From contig CM077001.1 of assembly GCA_039090855.1 (NCBI GenBank), positions 121,477,922 to 121,541,921 on the forward strand: a stretch of 64,000 nucleotides of DNA, given 5' to 3'. The notes below the pieces were generated by a model. That model had not been told where the DNA came from, did not search any database, and saw only the letters and a list, made by a program, of their open reading frames with translations. Source of the stretch: Macrothele yani. Its lineage: Eukaryota; Arthropoda; Arachnida; Araneae; Macrothelidae. Shown here piece by piece: positions 10,601-21,109 of this stretch. The first letter of the stretch is position 1, and each line of letters starts with the position of its first letter. The position numbers were made by a program, and so were the translations under genes.

Positions 10601-10855
10601 CCTTGAGAAATTGTTTCATCAATGCTATTTTTATATGCAAGGGCGGTGAAATAACTTTTTCTGATCCCCTAGGTTCGGGTGGAGAACGTTCTGTGATCCT
10701 GGAATCAAGTTTTCTCTTTTAAGCTTTTTTTATCTATTTTTTTTATCTTTTTTTAAATTTTTTATCAAATGCTGTCTATAAGCTCTACTGTCCTATTCAC
10801 AGACGAAACATGGGATTTTTGTGTAACCACTTTGCTGCCCTAATAACATTACCAG

Positions 10856-11008
10856 AATTTTACCGTCATTTCTGGTCTACGCCGGGATTCGAACCCGAGT
10901 CCGCTTATTCCGGAACAAGTCGCTCTACCAACTGAGCTACGCAGACGTTCATTCTGATTGCTATGTGCCTTTATGTCGTGTGCGTCCTGCTGGCAGGTAC
11001 GTCATAAT
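10856..11008 (-). mobile_element. Diverged solo LTR of the tRNA-carrying TRIM-like family
   Basis: The minus strand contains the tRNA-like segment (10875-10946, acceptor GTCTGCG with CGTAGAC), the CAGCAGGACGCACACGACAT upstream block and a damaged 3' end. It interrupts the pseudogene reading frame. The ends are too diverged to give a reliable target duplication. Confidence 0.75.
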
Positions 11009-11349
11009 ATCTTCTTTTATTAAGGAGAAAGTCAAGATTTTCATAAGATTCCCCTTCAAATGTACTGAATGAGCAACTGGTACAGAGGAGGAAATGTTAC
11101 CATTATGTAAAAGAATTCCTTTTAAGTTTCTCTTACTAGAATCAATGAATAATCTCCACTGTGATGGATCGTGAACATTGGAAGATAAATGAATTATGAG
11201 TCCAGGAATGTCTCTACAAAATACAAGCAATTCTTCTTGAACAAAGTATTCAGTAAATTCAGGGGCGTGCTGATACCCCCGCAACCCCCGCGTTACGGGG
11301 GGTGGCTCGCTGCTTAGAGGGCCTCTTGCCCCGGTAAAATATATTTTCA

Positions 11350-11935
11350 TATGAAAATGGTAAAAAAAATAGCAAGTAATTTCTGACAGCTGATTTGAAT
11401 GAAATATTAAAAAGAAACCCGATTTTTGGTATTTTTTTTCCCCGATAAGTAAGATAAATATTTAGAAACATTTTCGCGGTTTTAGTTTATAAAAGCTGGA
11501 TGACAGGAAAGCATCCGTTTTTTCCAGAGGACTTGAGACCCCTTTTCACAGCCATATATATACATGCATATTAGCAAGACAATGTGAACGAAACAACAGT
11601 TCAATGAATGAAATTTTTGTACCAATGAGGATAAGGTTTTATGTATTACTGTTGCTTGTACATAACTACGCATCCTGCAGAATGTAATGAACTAAAACAT
11701 GTTCTTCGCTGGGAAGAAGAAACCGCGACTTGTAGGATTTTTTTTAATAACAGAGCCAAAAGAAAAATGTTTACTATGTGCAAGACATTGTGAAATTATG
11801 TTAAGTGTGGTTTTTATATTCATGAGTAAATAATTTAAGAAGTTTTACTTTTTTTTTTTTTTGCCACAATTCTTAATTGTTACTTATTTGTTAACTTCTG
11901 TTCTGTGTTTTCTTATAAATTGGAAAAGGTCATCA
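11350..11935 (+). repeat. Right member of the ~590-bp direct repeat pair
   Basis: Same orientation as 8470-9060. The two copies bracket the fragmented pseudogene at 9440-11265. Sequence just upstream (11262-11335) is GC-rich and resembles a hAT-type end. Confidence 0.75.
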
Positions 11936-12420
11936 GACGCTATCATACGACAGTTGAGTGTGTGTGTGATCTATTTAAAAGAAATGTCTAATTCTCTAAA
12001 AGAATAAAATTTGCAAGACATGCTGAACTTTTGCGGAAGTGTTTTGTAACACTTTGTATTTGTATAAAACTAGAGCAATAATTTTTAACTACACCTCGAG
12101 CGTTTGTGTTACACGAAATAAAGTACAACAAGTTTGGTTTTACGAAAATTTCCTGTAGGTTCCAAAGAACTTGCATTATTAAAATGCTCATAAAACCTGT
12201 TAATAATATGAAATCTAAAATTTTCAATGATTGAAATAAAAATATGGAATTAAAAAGATTTCCAAATAAATAATAATGGTAATTAATAATGTGGAATTTA
12301 AAAATTTCATTAATTGAAACCTTATCGATTTTCACAAAAGGGTCTCGAAGATATTTTTTGCGGGGGGGGGGCAAATTTTTAAGGTATGCCACTGGCTATT
12401 TCAATAGCATGTGTTCAATA
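11936..12420. other. AT-rich spacer
   Basis: Nothing assignable, apart from a G-run at 12362-12370. Confidence 0.4.
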
Positions 12421-12422
12421 TA

Positions 12423-12999
12423 CAAGGGATTCATAAAGAAGTATACAGTTTCCAGATGCTGTAAAACAGTAACAGTTGAAGACACGGACCACAATTGCGA
12501 ATGGTTTGGTAGATGTACTCATAAAGTTTGTGTCCCGCTACTGAGGGAAGTGACGTAGGCGACAGCGCGCGTATCACGTGACTAGTCAGTCACAATGGCA
12601 GCGTCTGCCCGATGGCGAGCCGCGGACTACAACATGCCACTGACCCAATGGCCACCCAGAAGTCCTGACGTAACACCTTGCGACGTTTTCCTGTGGGGGT
12701 ACGTAAAGAACAAGGTATTTGCCCCTCCCCTTCATGTTGATCTAGTGGAGCTGAAACAGCGTATCACAGCCACTATCACTGCACTTGATTCAGATATCTT
12801 ACCTCGCGTTTGAGCGGAAATGGATTACCGGCTCGATGTGTGTCGTGTGACTAAGGGTGCACACATAGAACATCTGTGACTGCCTCTAAAAAAACTTGAA
12901 ACATTGCCGTACAATTATGTTACAGGTAACATAAAATATCTTTCATTATTTTTGTTTTATAGCGCGTTGGAACTGTATGCTTCTTTATGAATCACCCTG
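12423..12999 (+). mobile_element. Internally deleted Tc1/mariner-superfamily element
   Basis: The ends are CAAGGGATTCATAAAGAAGT and its near-complement ending CTTCTTTATGAATCACCCTG, flanked by TA at 12421-12422 and 13000-13001. The element is about 577 bp and retains only the transposase C-terminus. Confidence 0.88.
12595..12880 (+). pseudogene. Transposase C-terminal fragment (DUF4817-associated Tc1/mariner type)
   Basis: The frame contains WPPRSPDVTPCDVFLWGYVK, which holds the third catalytic acidic residue region of this transposase group, then a conserved LVELKQRI helix region. After a stop at 12811-12813 the frame continues as YRLDVCRVTKGAHIEHL, the usual family C-terminus. The N-terminal HTH and first two catalytic residues are deleted. 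Confidence 0.85.
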
Positions 13000-13001
13000 T
13001 A

Positions 13002-14668
13002 CTTTTGGTTGCCCCTGCAGAAATGCCCTGATTGCTGCGTGTGCCTGTGTAAGCAAACGAGCATGCCCGTAATTGCCGCCTGTTTCAGTCAGTCTGTAGC
13101 CTATTGAAATGCATGCTTTTTTGGCTCGTGCCTGGAATACCATATTTGCGAGATGCCTCATGCCCTCTCGCAAATATGAAGGAAGACCACTAAAATTCAC
13201 GCTAAAATGCAAAAGAAAAAAGTATTTGAAAAAATTCTACAGCACGATGAAAAAAAGATAGAAAGAAAGAAAAAAAAAAAAAGCAGAGAGAGAAAGAGAG
13301 AGAGAATGGATCATTATCTTTCATTTCTTGGTGTCATCTTTCATTGAAAATCAGTCACGCAGAGAATTCTTTTCTTCATTTTTTCTCTACGTCATAAAAA
13401 TAAGCATACGAATTCGGGATGATATTTATATCTAATTAACTTCAACACGGAAAAATGCATCACATTTGATCGGAAATCTAACTATGAAAAAAGAGAAACA
13501 AAAGAAAAGTAAGGAAAAAAATAACTGAAAAAAAGAAGATAAAAAGGACCATATGTTTTAAATTCGCTATTCTTTTTTTTTTTTTTAGGATGAAATTGTC
13601 GAGAATGTGTCACCAAGCCTCTCACGATGACAGATTTGTTATCTTGAGAAAAATTCATTTCGACTGCTGATATGCCATGTTAAGTAAGACGTCGAAACTT
13701 CGTCTATTATTCTGTCGATCTTTTCCGAGCGGCAACGTAGAACTCTACATCTAACAGGTGGAAAACGAGAAAGCGAAAAAAAAAAAAAAAAAAAAGGGTA
13801 ATCAAGTGATATTAAGACTCAGAATCAAGCAGGGGAAGTTTTAAGATTATAACTTCTTTACTGCATTTTTTCCCCACCTGTGTCACAAATATTTCCGTCT
13901 TTATTCCTTATCAGAGAACTACCTGATTACTGTAGTAATTAGGACTACTTTTGCGAACTACTGTAGTAATAAGTGTATAGTGCGAAAACAATAGGTGCCT
14001 CTACTTTTTTTCTCCCCCCCGCATAATAGTGAAGATTGCTTAGAGATATTTCTTTATCTTCCCTAGCTCACGGCTAAGAGGACGACATTCCGTAAGCAAT
14101 AAAAATAAATTGCTCCTATGAAATGTTATTATTATTACTTTTTCCTCATTTTTTCCTTGTTTCTTGCGGTTCCAGAAAGGTTTTGAAACAAAGCAATTAT
14201 GATCAATAAATATTAAAGCTTCCGCTGATACTTTTTTTAGGTGCAGCTGAAAACAGAGATATGACAGCAAATGGCGTGTATTCTTGCACCGGTATGTAAT
14301 TACGGACTCCTGTCATTTCTAAACGCCAGGAAATGTTTACGTCTTTTTTCATTTTCTTTTTTTTTTTTTTCCTTTTTTTTTTTTTAAGGCTCGATTGGGA
14401 AGGATTTATACAGTTTTAACGTACAGTCGTGCAAGTCGATTAGTATTCAAGTTGTTCAGGAAGCCGGCTTTTGACTTTTAGTACTACTGAGCCCGAGTTC
14501 GAATCCAAAGATGTAGTGTAATCTGAGCCCGAGTTTGAATTCAATGATGTCGTATCCTGTAGTGTTGGCTTTTACCCATTTCACGGGACCAAACTCTCCA
14601 AATGCCGGTACGCATCTCCCTAGGTGCCAAAGATCGTTAACTCTCCATCAGTGAAAAATCATATTTAA

Positions 14669-14701
<33 letters not shown>

Positions 14702-14846
14702 CTAAGTTTCAAAGTAAACAGAAGACAAATCCTGAATTTTCTTGTATTACTTTTACGGGGCATCCATGTAACATCTCTCAGAAAATGTGACAATTTCATC
14801 GCCATGGAATCGAACCCGCATCTCCAGTGTTTCTTTCAGGCATACA
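13002..14846. other. Low-complexity AT-rich region
   Basis: Contains A-rich and GA-rich tracts (13220-13300, 13775-13797), poly-T at 14359-14385 and an (AC)n run at about 14671-14701. Two strings, 'gagcccgagttcgaatcc' (14491) and 'gagcccgagtttgaattc' (14526), look like B-box remnants of a tRNA-derived element, but no full structure is visible. Confidence 0.5.
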
Positions 14847-14848
14847 TC

Positions 14849-15495
14849 CAGGGGGCGAAGCCCTCCCGGAAACGACCATTCGCCCCCCCGGAGACATTTT
14901 AGGTTACCGAACCAAATTTTAATAAATTCAGGCTATGATGAAAAAGGAAGTTTCGTTTCTTTTTATGATACAGATATTTCTTCAATTTTATTTTTTTAAA
15001 TATTTGTTCAAATGGTACTAGTTTTAGTTTGTTTTATTAAAAAGTGTATTACGACGCATGGTATTCTTCAAAATATATTAAGTCGACTAATCATACCTAA
15101 TTGTCTGGGAATCATGATTCAGGAGCAAGAGTGCGTTGAATGCATTTTAACAGATAAAAACTTCAAGCCTGCGGAACCTCCCCATTTCCTTCTTTAGCTG
15201 AAAACAGTTTGTTATTCCTGAAATGTTTGAAGAAGTAATTATTATATCAGGTATGTATATAGAATTTTCCTTCGGGAGAGGGAGGGGGCGAAAAAAGGAA
15301 GTTTTTTAAATCCACCATCTGGAACAAAGTTAAAGTTAATGAAAAATTGAAGAAAAATTAAAGCATTTTTTTCTAATGTAAGTTGATACATTTTTATTAA
15401 ATTAAGGCATTTTTTTCTAATGTAAGTCACGTTTTAACCAAAAGCAAAAAAATTAAGCATTTTCCGGGGGCAGGCCCCCTCTAAATGCGCCCCTG
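14849..15495. mobile_element. Possible hAT-like non-autonomous element
   Basis: The left end CAGGGGGCGAAGCCCTCC and the right end GGCCCCCTCTAAATGCGCCCCTG are weakly inverted. The right-end 200 bp matches, inverted, the sequence starting CAGGGGTGTATTTATAGGG at 25877, supporting a repeat family. I could not find a matching 8-bp duplication. Confidence 0.4.
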
Positions 15496-15599
15496 TGCTA
15501 GATATATAGTAATTACTTCTATATATAAATATATAGTAGTTAAAATTACATATATATATATATCAAATGGAAAACTCCCCCCCCCCCATGCGAAAAGTC

Positions 15600-15675
15600 C
15601 TGAAAGAAACACTGCGCATATCTCGGTTTTCGTTCGAGTATTCAAACCGTTACACCACCCAGGACAGTGAAGTTC
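15600..15675 (-). repeat. tRNA-like sequence, left inverted member
   Basis: The minus strand reads CCTGGGTGGTGTAACGG...ACGAAAACCGAGATATGCG, an inverted counterpart of the tRNA-like sequence at 16525-16595. The two face each other across the 55-bp satellite. Confidence 0.5.
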
Positions 15676-15777
15676 AAAGCAACTGAGACTAAGCAAACTT
15701 GCTTAGCAATATCACATCCTCAGATTTTAGCTAATCGAAACACCTCTGCTTCCTCATAGCGTTTTGGACCCTCTCCC

Positions 15778-16500
15778 ATGCAGAAACGGATGTAGGTCGG
15801 AATTCACCAGTTTGCTTAGTTTCAGTTGCTTCATCCAGGAACGCATGGAGGTCGGATTTCACCAGTTTGCTTAGTCTCAGTTGCTTCATCCAGGAACGCA
15901 TGGAGGTCGAATTTCACCAGTTTGCTTAGTCTCAGTTGCTTCATCCAGGAACGCATGGAGGTCCAATTTCACCAGTTTGCTTAGTCTCAGTTGCTTCATC
16001 CAGAAACGGATGTAGGTCGGATTTCACCAGTTTGCTTAGTCTTAGTTGCTTCATCCAGAAATGGATGTAGGTTGGATTTCACCAGTTTACTTAGTCTCAG
16101 TTGCTTCATCCAGAAATGGATGTAGGTTGGATTTCACCAGTTTACTTAGTCTCAGTTGCTTCATCCAGAAACGGATGCAGGTCGGATTTCACCAGTTTGC
16201 TTAGTCTCAGTTGCTTTATCCAGAAACGGATGTAGGTCGGATTTCACCAGTTTGCTTAATCTCAGTCGCTTCATCCAGAAACGGATGTAGGTCGGAATTC
16301 GCCAGTTTGCTTAGTCTCAGTTGCTTCATCCAGATACGGATGTAGGTCAGATTTCACCAGTTTGCTTACTCTCAGTTGTTTCTTCCATAAATGGATGTAG
16401 ATCCGATTTCACCAGTTTGCTTAGTCTCAGTTGCTTCATCCAGAAACGTATGTAGTTCGGATTTCACCAATTTACTTAGTTTCACAAAGTCTGTTTATTC
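15778..16500 (+). repeat. 55-bp satellite, about 13 copies
   Basis: The unit contains CAGTTGCTTCATCCAGAAAC, GATGTAGGTCGGATTTCACC and AGTTTGCTTAGTCT. Starts at 15841 and 15896 show an exact 55-bp spacing. Copies differ by a few bases (ggaacgcatggagg versus gaaacggatgtagg). Confidence 0.92.
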
Positions 16501-16524
16501 TCAGTTGCTTGGAACGTCACTGTC

Positions 16525-16595
16525 CTGTGTGGTGTAAAGGTTAGCATACTCGAACGGGAATCGGGAGATACGGATTCGATTCCTGCTCCAGAGCG
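16525..16595 (+). repeat. tRNA-like sequence, right member
   Basis: TGTGTGGTGTAAAGGTTAGC resembles an A-box region and GGATTCGATTCCTGCTCC a B box. A third, inverted copy lies at 32270-32340 inside a TA-flanked inverted repeat. The following AAACTTTTCAAGTTTTCTGA is shared with that copy, so this is an element family and not an isolated tRNA gene. Confidence 0.6.
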
Positions 16596-16916
16596 GTAAA
16601 CTTTTCAAGTTTTCTGAGATATTACATGGATTACCAGTAAGTGACACAAGCAAATTCAGAATTTATATTCTGTTTGCTTCGAATGTTCTATCGATTTCCC
16701 ATGTGTTATAAGGAATATTTCTTCCTTCATTAATTTAAAACTAAGTTTTAAAACATATGTAAAATTTCATTTTCAGCAGCGTTGAATTTGAATCTTCATC
16801 AGCAGCTGCTTGGGTACACTAAAATAAATCTACAGCTATAAAGCCCATGCTACCTCTCAATCCTCCCGTTACCTTTAACCTTGAACATCGTAGTAAATCC
16901 AAGTTTACTAAATCTA

Positions 16917-17080
16917 CACTGTAAAAAATAAGTGGTGGAATTCACGGCAAATTTCTGAAAATAACGTGCAGCAAAGTTGCCGGTAAGTGTCCGTCTTTTA
17001 ATAGAATTTCCGTTCTTAAAAGTGCCCGGTTTTTTTAACCTCCGTATTTTCCAGATTTTCCGTAGTCAGTAATTCCCCAA
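16917..17080 (+). mobile_element. Left-end fragment of a CACTG-ended transposon
   Basis: Starts CACTGTAAAAAATAAGTGG after a TA and matches the left ends at 19345, 32703 and 55631 for about 160 bp. No right end follows. Confidence 0.75.
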
Positions 17081-17317
17081 CGAAGCCAAACAAGGTCTGA
17101 GGAATCATCAAATTCGGCGGAAGAATACAGTTGTTCTTGCATAGCCCAGAAGGTTTGCCACTTTTGGGGTGCTTGCACCTAATGCCTTTTTCAGAGTTCC
17201 TAAAATCACGAGTCTTTCTCATATTGCCGCTATCTACGCTCCGTTGCAATGAGCTGTATACAAAGTCATCTCATGTCATCACGCTTCCGATTCAGAGACG
17301 TCGCTAGAGCTCGAAAT

Positions 17318-17546
17318 TGCCGCCACGGGGGCGCAGTGGTCTAAGCGGTGGCTTCTGATCATTCGTCCGAAAGGGGTCCGGGTTCGAATCCCGGTGAGGC
17401 ATGGATGTTGTGTTTGTCTTACGGCACTGGCTCTCTCCCTTTCCTGGATCCAGTGACCCTAAATTAGGGACGGGCGACTGCTTATAGCCCATTGAGTTCC
17501 TCAGGTTGGTCGTTAAACCTCCAATAAAAAAAAAAAAAAAAAAAAA
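17318..17546 (+). mobile_element. SINE-A
   Basis: Full-length copy with tRNA-like head, B box GGTTCGAATCCCGG and a poly(A) tail of about 20 bases. Flanking TCGAAAT duplication at 17311-17317 and 17551-17557. Confidence 0.92.
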
Positions 17547-17997
17547 GACTTCGAAATCAGCGTGGGCGAGTGTTACTTTTGGCGGGGACAGTTTAATAGC
17601 AACTTTGTTTACGAAACACTGAAAGAAAGAATTTGTTTTCCTTTTTCTACCGGCTGCAAAGATATTCGTGCGATACTGCCCCCCCCCCCCCCCCCTTCCT
17701 TCCTGGATACAAATCAATAATTTTGGAACTATTTGCACTTTTTGGAATACAAAAGAATCTAAAGTTTGGAGTCATTTTTTGCCAATGTTCCGTCCATCCG
17801 TTTTTAATAAAACTAGTGAAACCTAAAGAGTTACATACCCGTATAATAAACATGACACACTGCCATCAGTACCAGTAACACGCCCTGATTGAAAGGAAAC
17901 TTCATGACTAGGAGAAAGGTCTTAAAGCAAATGTTTCCGTGGATTAGGGTTGAGGGAAAATAAAGACATGCAGACAATAAATACCTTTCCCCTCCTT
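17547..17997. other. Spacer
   Basis: Contains a C-run at 17681-17695. No gene was recognised. Confidence 0.4.
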
Positions 17998-18009
17998 AAC
18001 TCCTTTCCT

Positions 18010-18317
18010 GGGCCGCGGATGGTGTACGTTCGTGACTGCCACGGAGAAACCACAGGTTCGATCCCAGGCAGGTGCAAACGCTCGAACTACTAAATATCCG
18101 CCGTGCATCGGATGGGCACGTTAAGCTTTCGAACCCCGAGTACAGCCCCCCCCCGGTAAAAAATAAGGGCGTTTTCCTTCCCCTTTCTACATCACTTCCG
18201 TGTCACTTTCCTATCGGGCACTCTAGCTCAGATCTGTTAGCTTCCTATTCTAAGGGTTGTTTAATACCTGGGGTCAGACACTCTCTTCCTAAAATCCTCT
18301 ACATATGATCTGATCTG
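18010..18317 (+). mobile_element. SINE-B
   Basis: Starts GGGCCGCGGATGGTG, B-box-like GGTTCGATCCCAGGCAGG at 18055-18072, ends in ATATGATCTGATCT. Exact 12-bp duplication AACTCCTTTCCT at 17998-18009 and 18318-18329. Confidence 0.92.
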
Positions 18318-18329
18318 AACTCCTTTCCT

Positions 18330-19344
18330 TCAAGCCAGCAACCTTGTCTTGCACTCATCCCTTCCAAAGCTGTCGTCAGCCGCGTCCTGCTCCCTCGCTG
18401 CCTTAAGAGCGCTGGTATAGCTTTAGACTCCTCATTCCGTGTTGGAATCCCCTACTTAGAAGCGCAAATAAACAGCATAGCAATTACTAATGACCTCTAA
18501 CAACAGCAGAGCAATTAGTAATCGCCTCTAACAACAGCAGAACAATTGCTAACAATCTCAGTGAATTCCTATTCACCCACTTCATTGGCCCTTGATCATA
18601 CTAACTTGAAACAATGCTTAAATTGAGGATTTAGTCGAGTGGAGAACAACTAAATTTTCATGGCCCTCCGGATGCTATTTTGATAACCTTTCTAAAGTGA
18701 AGGAAAACTGCACTTAATAGGGGGAAATACGTAGGGGTACACGACGAAAAACACGGGAGTCATTATTCCTTGGCAAATTTCAGATTATATTTTAAAGTAA
18801 AAAAAAAAAAAATATGGCACATCCTGAACTGGGTGGGCGGCAGGGTGAGCAAGACAATTTTCAGGGTGAGCTAGAGCCAATGCCGTAGCTACTGGGGCGG
18901 CAGGTAGGGCGGTTGCACTTCCAGAATAGTCCTTCCAGAGACGTAAATTCTTTTTTTTTTTTTTTTTTTTGTTGTATCTTTTAAAAAAACACAACAAACT
19001 GAAGTTTGGGAAAAAAAAAATTTGAGGGGGGGGGGGGACGTCGCATGGTGAATGTGACACGTGAAAGGCAGCACGGTCTCAAAAGGTTTGGGAACCCCTG
19101 CCCTACCCCTAAAGCTTCATCCTGTTGTTATGTTCACTATCCGATACTCATTCGTTCTGCGCTGGTTGATTTTCGTTCTGCATTTCTGTGGAGTGCTGTG
19201 TTGTCGACGTTCACACGATGTTTACGCTTTACTTCGTATTTAGAACCTGTGGTTCTTGGGTATTTGCCTAACTCTTACATTTTTAATAAAATTTTGTCAA
19301 AAAAACCTGAAATGCGATTTTTGAACGATCATAATCCTTTCCTA
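18330..19344. other. Spacer with low-complexity tracts
   Basis: Poly-A at 18799-18811, poly-T at 18951-18970 and a G-run at 19026-19036. 'ccgtagctactggggcggc' near 18883 resembles a hAT-type end also seen at 43757. No gene was recognised. Confidence 0.4.
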
Positions 19345-20007
19345 CACTGTAAAAAATATAAATGGTGTGAATTCACAAAAAAATTCTGTAAATAAAGTGC
19401 AGCAAAGTTGCTGGTAGGTATCCGTCTTTCAGAAATTTTCGTTTTTAAAAGTACCCGTTTATTTTAACTTCCGTATTTTCATAGATTTTCCATAGTCAGA
19501 AATTCCGTTCATTTCAGGAAAGTCTATTTCAGGTTTTTCCGTATATAACGAAGTAAAATTCTCCGTCATTTCTGTCCACGCCAGGATTCGAACCCAGGTC
19601 CCCTCATTCCGGAATAAGTTGCTCTACCAATTGAGCTACGCGGACGTTTTATTCTGATTCCTATCTGCCTTTATGTCGTGTGCGTCCTTCTGGCAGGTAC
19701 GTCACATCTCCTGGTACGTTACACGTATTTAAACTGAAATTCCGCAAAATCGACGACACTGGTTTTCAGCACTCACCCCAGATAATCCTTCCGCTGAGTC
19801 AGGATTGAACCCCCGACGTTTGAGCTGGCTCAACAGCCAACCCGCGCCTTTAACCACCGAGCCACAAACTCTCGGCAGTCTGGATCACGTACATCATACA
19901 ACGAATTCCGTGACGATTAAATTATGTTTTTTCTCATTAATATGAGAGATTGACAATGACTTTCAATTATCTTTAAAAAAGGTGAAATGTACTTTTCTAT
20001 AGTATTA

Positions 20008-20051
<44 letters not shown>

Positions 20052-20658
20052 AAAATTTATTCTTCGTAGCTATAATGGCTTTTGTCTTACGCTGTCCAAA
20101 GACTGATACACAGACATCATATAATCATCTGTACAATAAGTACCCGGTTTCTTACAGCAGCAAAATATATAATAAGTAGCTGGTGCACCAAATAGAGAAA
20201 AGGAGAAAATATCGTCTGCCACAGTAGGCAAAATCCAAGCGATATGCTATCCACAATATCCGATCTCGCTACGGAACTTCAAAATTCGACAGACGATTGA
20301 AATTTAAAAGTTAATCAAACCTCAAGTATTCTCACCAGTCGCTCCTATTACCGGTAATTTCTCGTCATACGAATACGGAAAAAGTGAGAACGGAGATTTT
20401 CCGTTAACATACGAAAGGAATTGCGGAAAGGTTTCTGAAAATTCAGAATTTTCGGTTAGCACATCTTTAAAACGGTAATTTACCGTCAATATAAGGAAGA
20501 AACTGCGCAAAGGTTTTTGAAAATTCCGAATTTTCCCGTGGTACTAAAAATCCGTAAAATTCAGGTTCTTTCCGTCATTTCATCAGAAATATGTTTCGTT
20601 AATTTCTTAAAGAAATGACGGAAAGATGCCCGTGAATATCAGAAATTTTTTTACAGTG
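19345..20658. mobile_element. CACTG-ended non-autonomous DNA transposon
   Basis: The left end CACTGTAAAAAATATAAATG and the right end TTTTTTTACAGTG are inverted. It has a TA before the left end and TG after the right end. It carries a TRIM-like solo LTR (19554-19723), a tRNA-like stretch on the minus strand (about 19795-19875, GGGTTCAATCCTGAC as B box) and an (AC)n tract at 20011-20046. The sequence between the ends matches the copies at 32703-37469 and 55631-59820 once their insertions are removed. No transposase was recognised. Confidence 0.8.
19554..19723 (-). mobile_element. Solo LTR of the tRNA-carrying TRIM-like family
   Basis: 170 bp, minus-strand ends TGTAACGTACC and CTTCGTTATA-like, exact duplication CGTA at 19550-19553 and 19724-19727. 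The tRNA-like segment is 19574-19645. Removing it restores continuity with the homologous CACTG-ended copies (…CCGTA then TTTAAACTGAAATTCC). Confidence 0.9.
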
Positions 20659-21109
20659 TGTACACTGAGAAAAACAAACTAAGTTGGAGCAGCAAAACCA
20701 ATTTTGCTGCATTGAGTTTTGCTCGAAATGCAAAAGCAAAAATATTTGTTGCTCTAGCAAACAACAATATTTTTTTTTTTTTTTTTTTTTTTTGGTTTTT
20801 ATAGCAAAGCCTATTTAGGTATTCGTGCAATTTTTTTTTTTGCTGACAGAAATTTATTTAATGCAGCTATAATTTTGTTGGCCGTACGAGTCAGGCACTT
20901 TGCTGAAACAACCAAATGCTTTTGCTATGTCTGCCACACCAGCTGCCATAAAAACAAGAAAGATGACACCGAATTTTCGGGTGTAATAAGCACGTCTTTT
21001 GAATCCGTTCTGACGCAAATTAAATTTATCAAAGCTATTCAAAGTCAATGGAACCGATATGGAAAACAATAGTATCTGACGGAAGAAAGAAGTTTTTCAA
21101 TCGGGTTTT

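Larger units (their letters stand above)
9440..11265 (-). pseudogene. Repetitive arthropod-type uncharacterised protein, fragmented
   Basis: On the minus strand, 11010-11250 reads through a segment containing LLVFCRDIPGLIIHLSS and WRLFIDSSKRNLKGILLHNG. The frame continues after a solo LTR with GQQSGYTK and a cysteine pair at about 10800-10860. After a SINE insertion, frames with stops give pieces resembling FLGNNKDPNYRVIV, GCNMGLKIHFL, FPENLG and TLECEYYGELLMEF (9480-9800). I recall this as a widespread repeat-associated protein family of arthropods, often annotated only as uncharacterised; its biochemical role is not known to me. Frameshifts, stops and two insertions make it dead. Confidence 0.65.
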
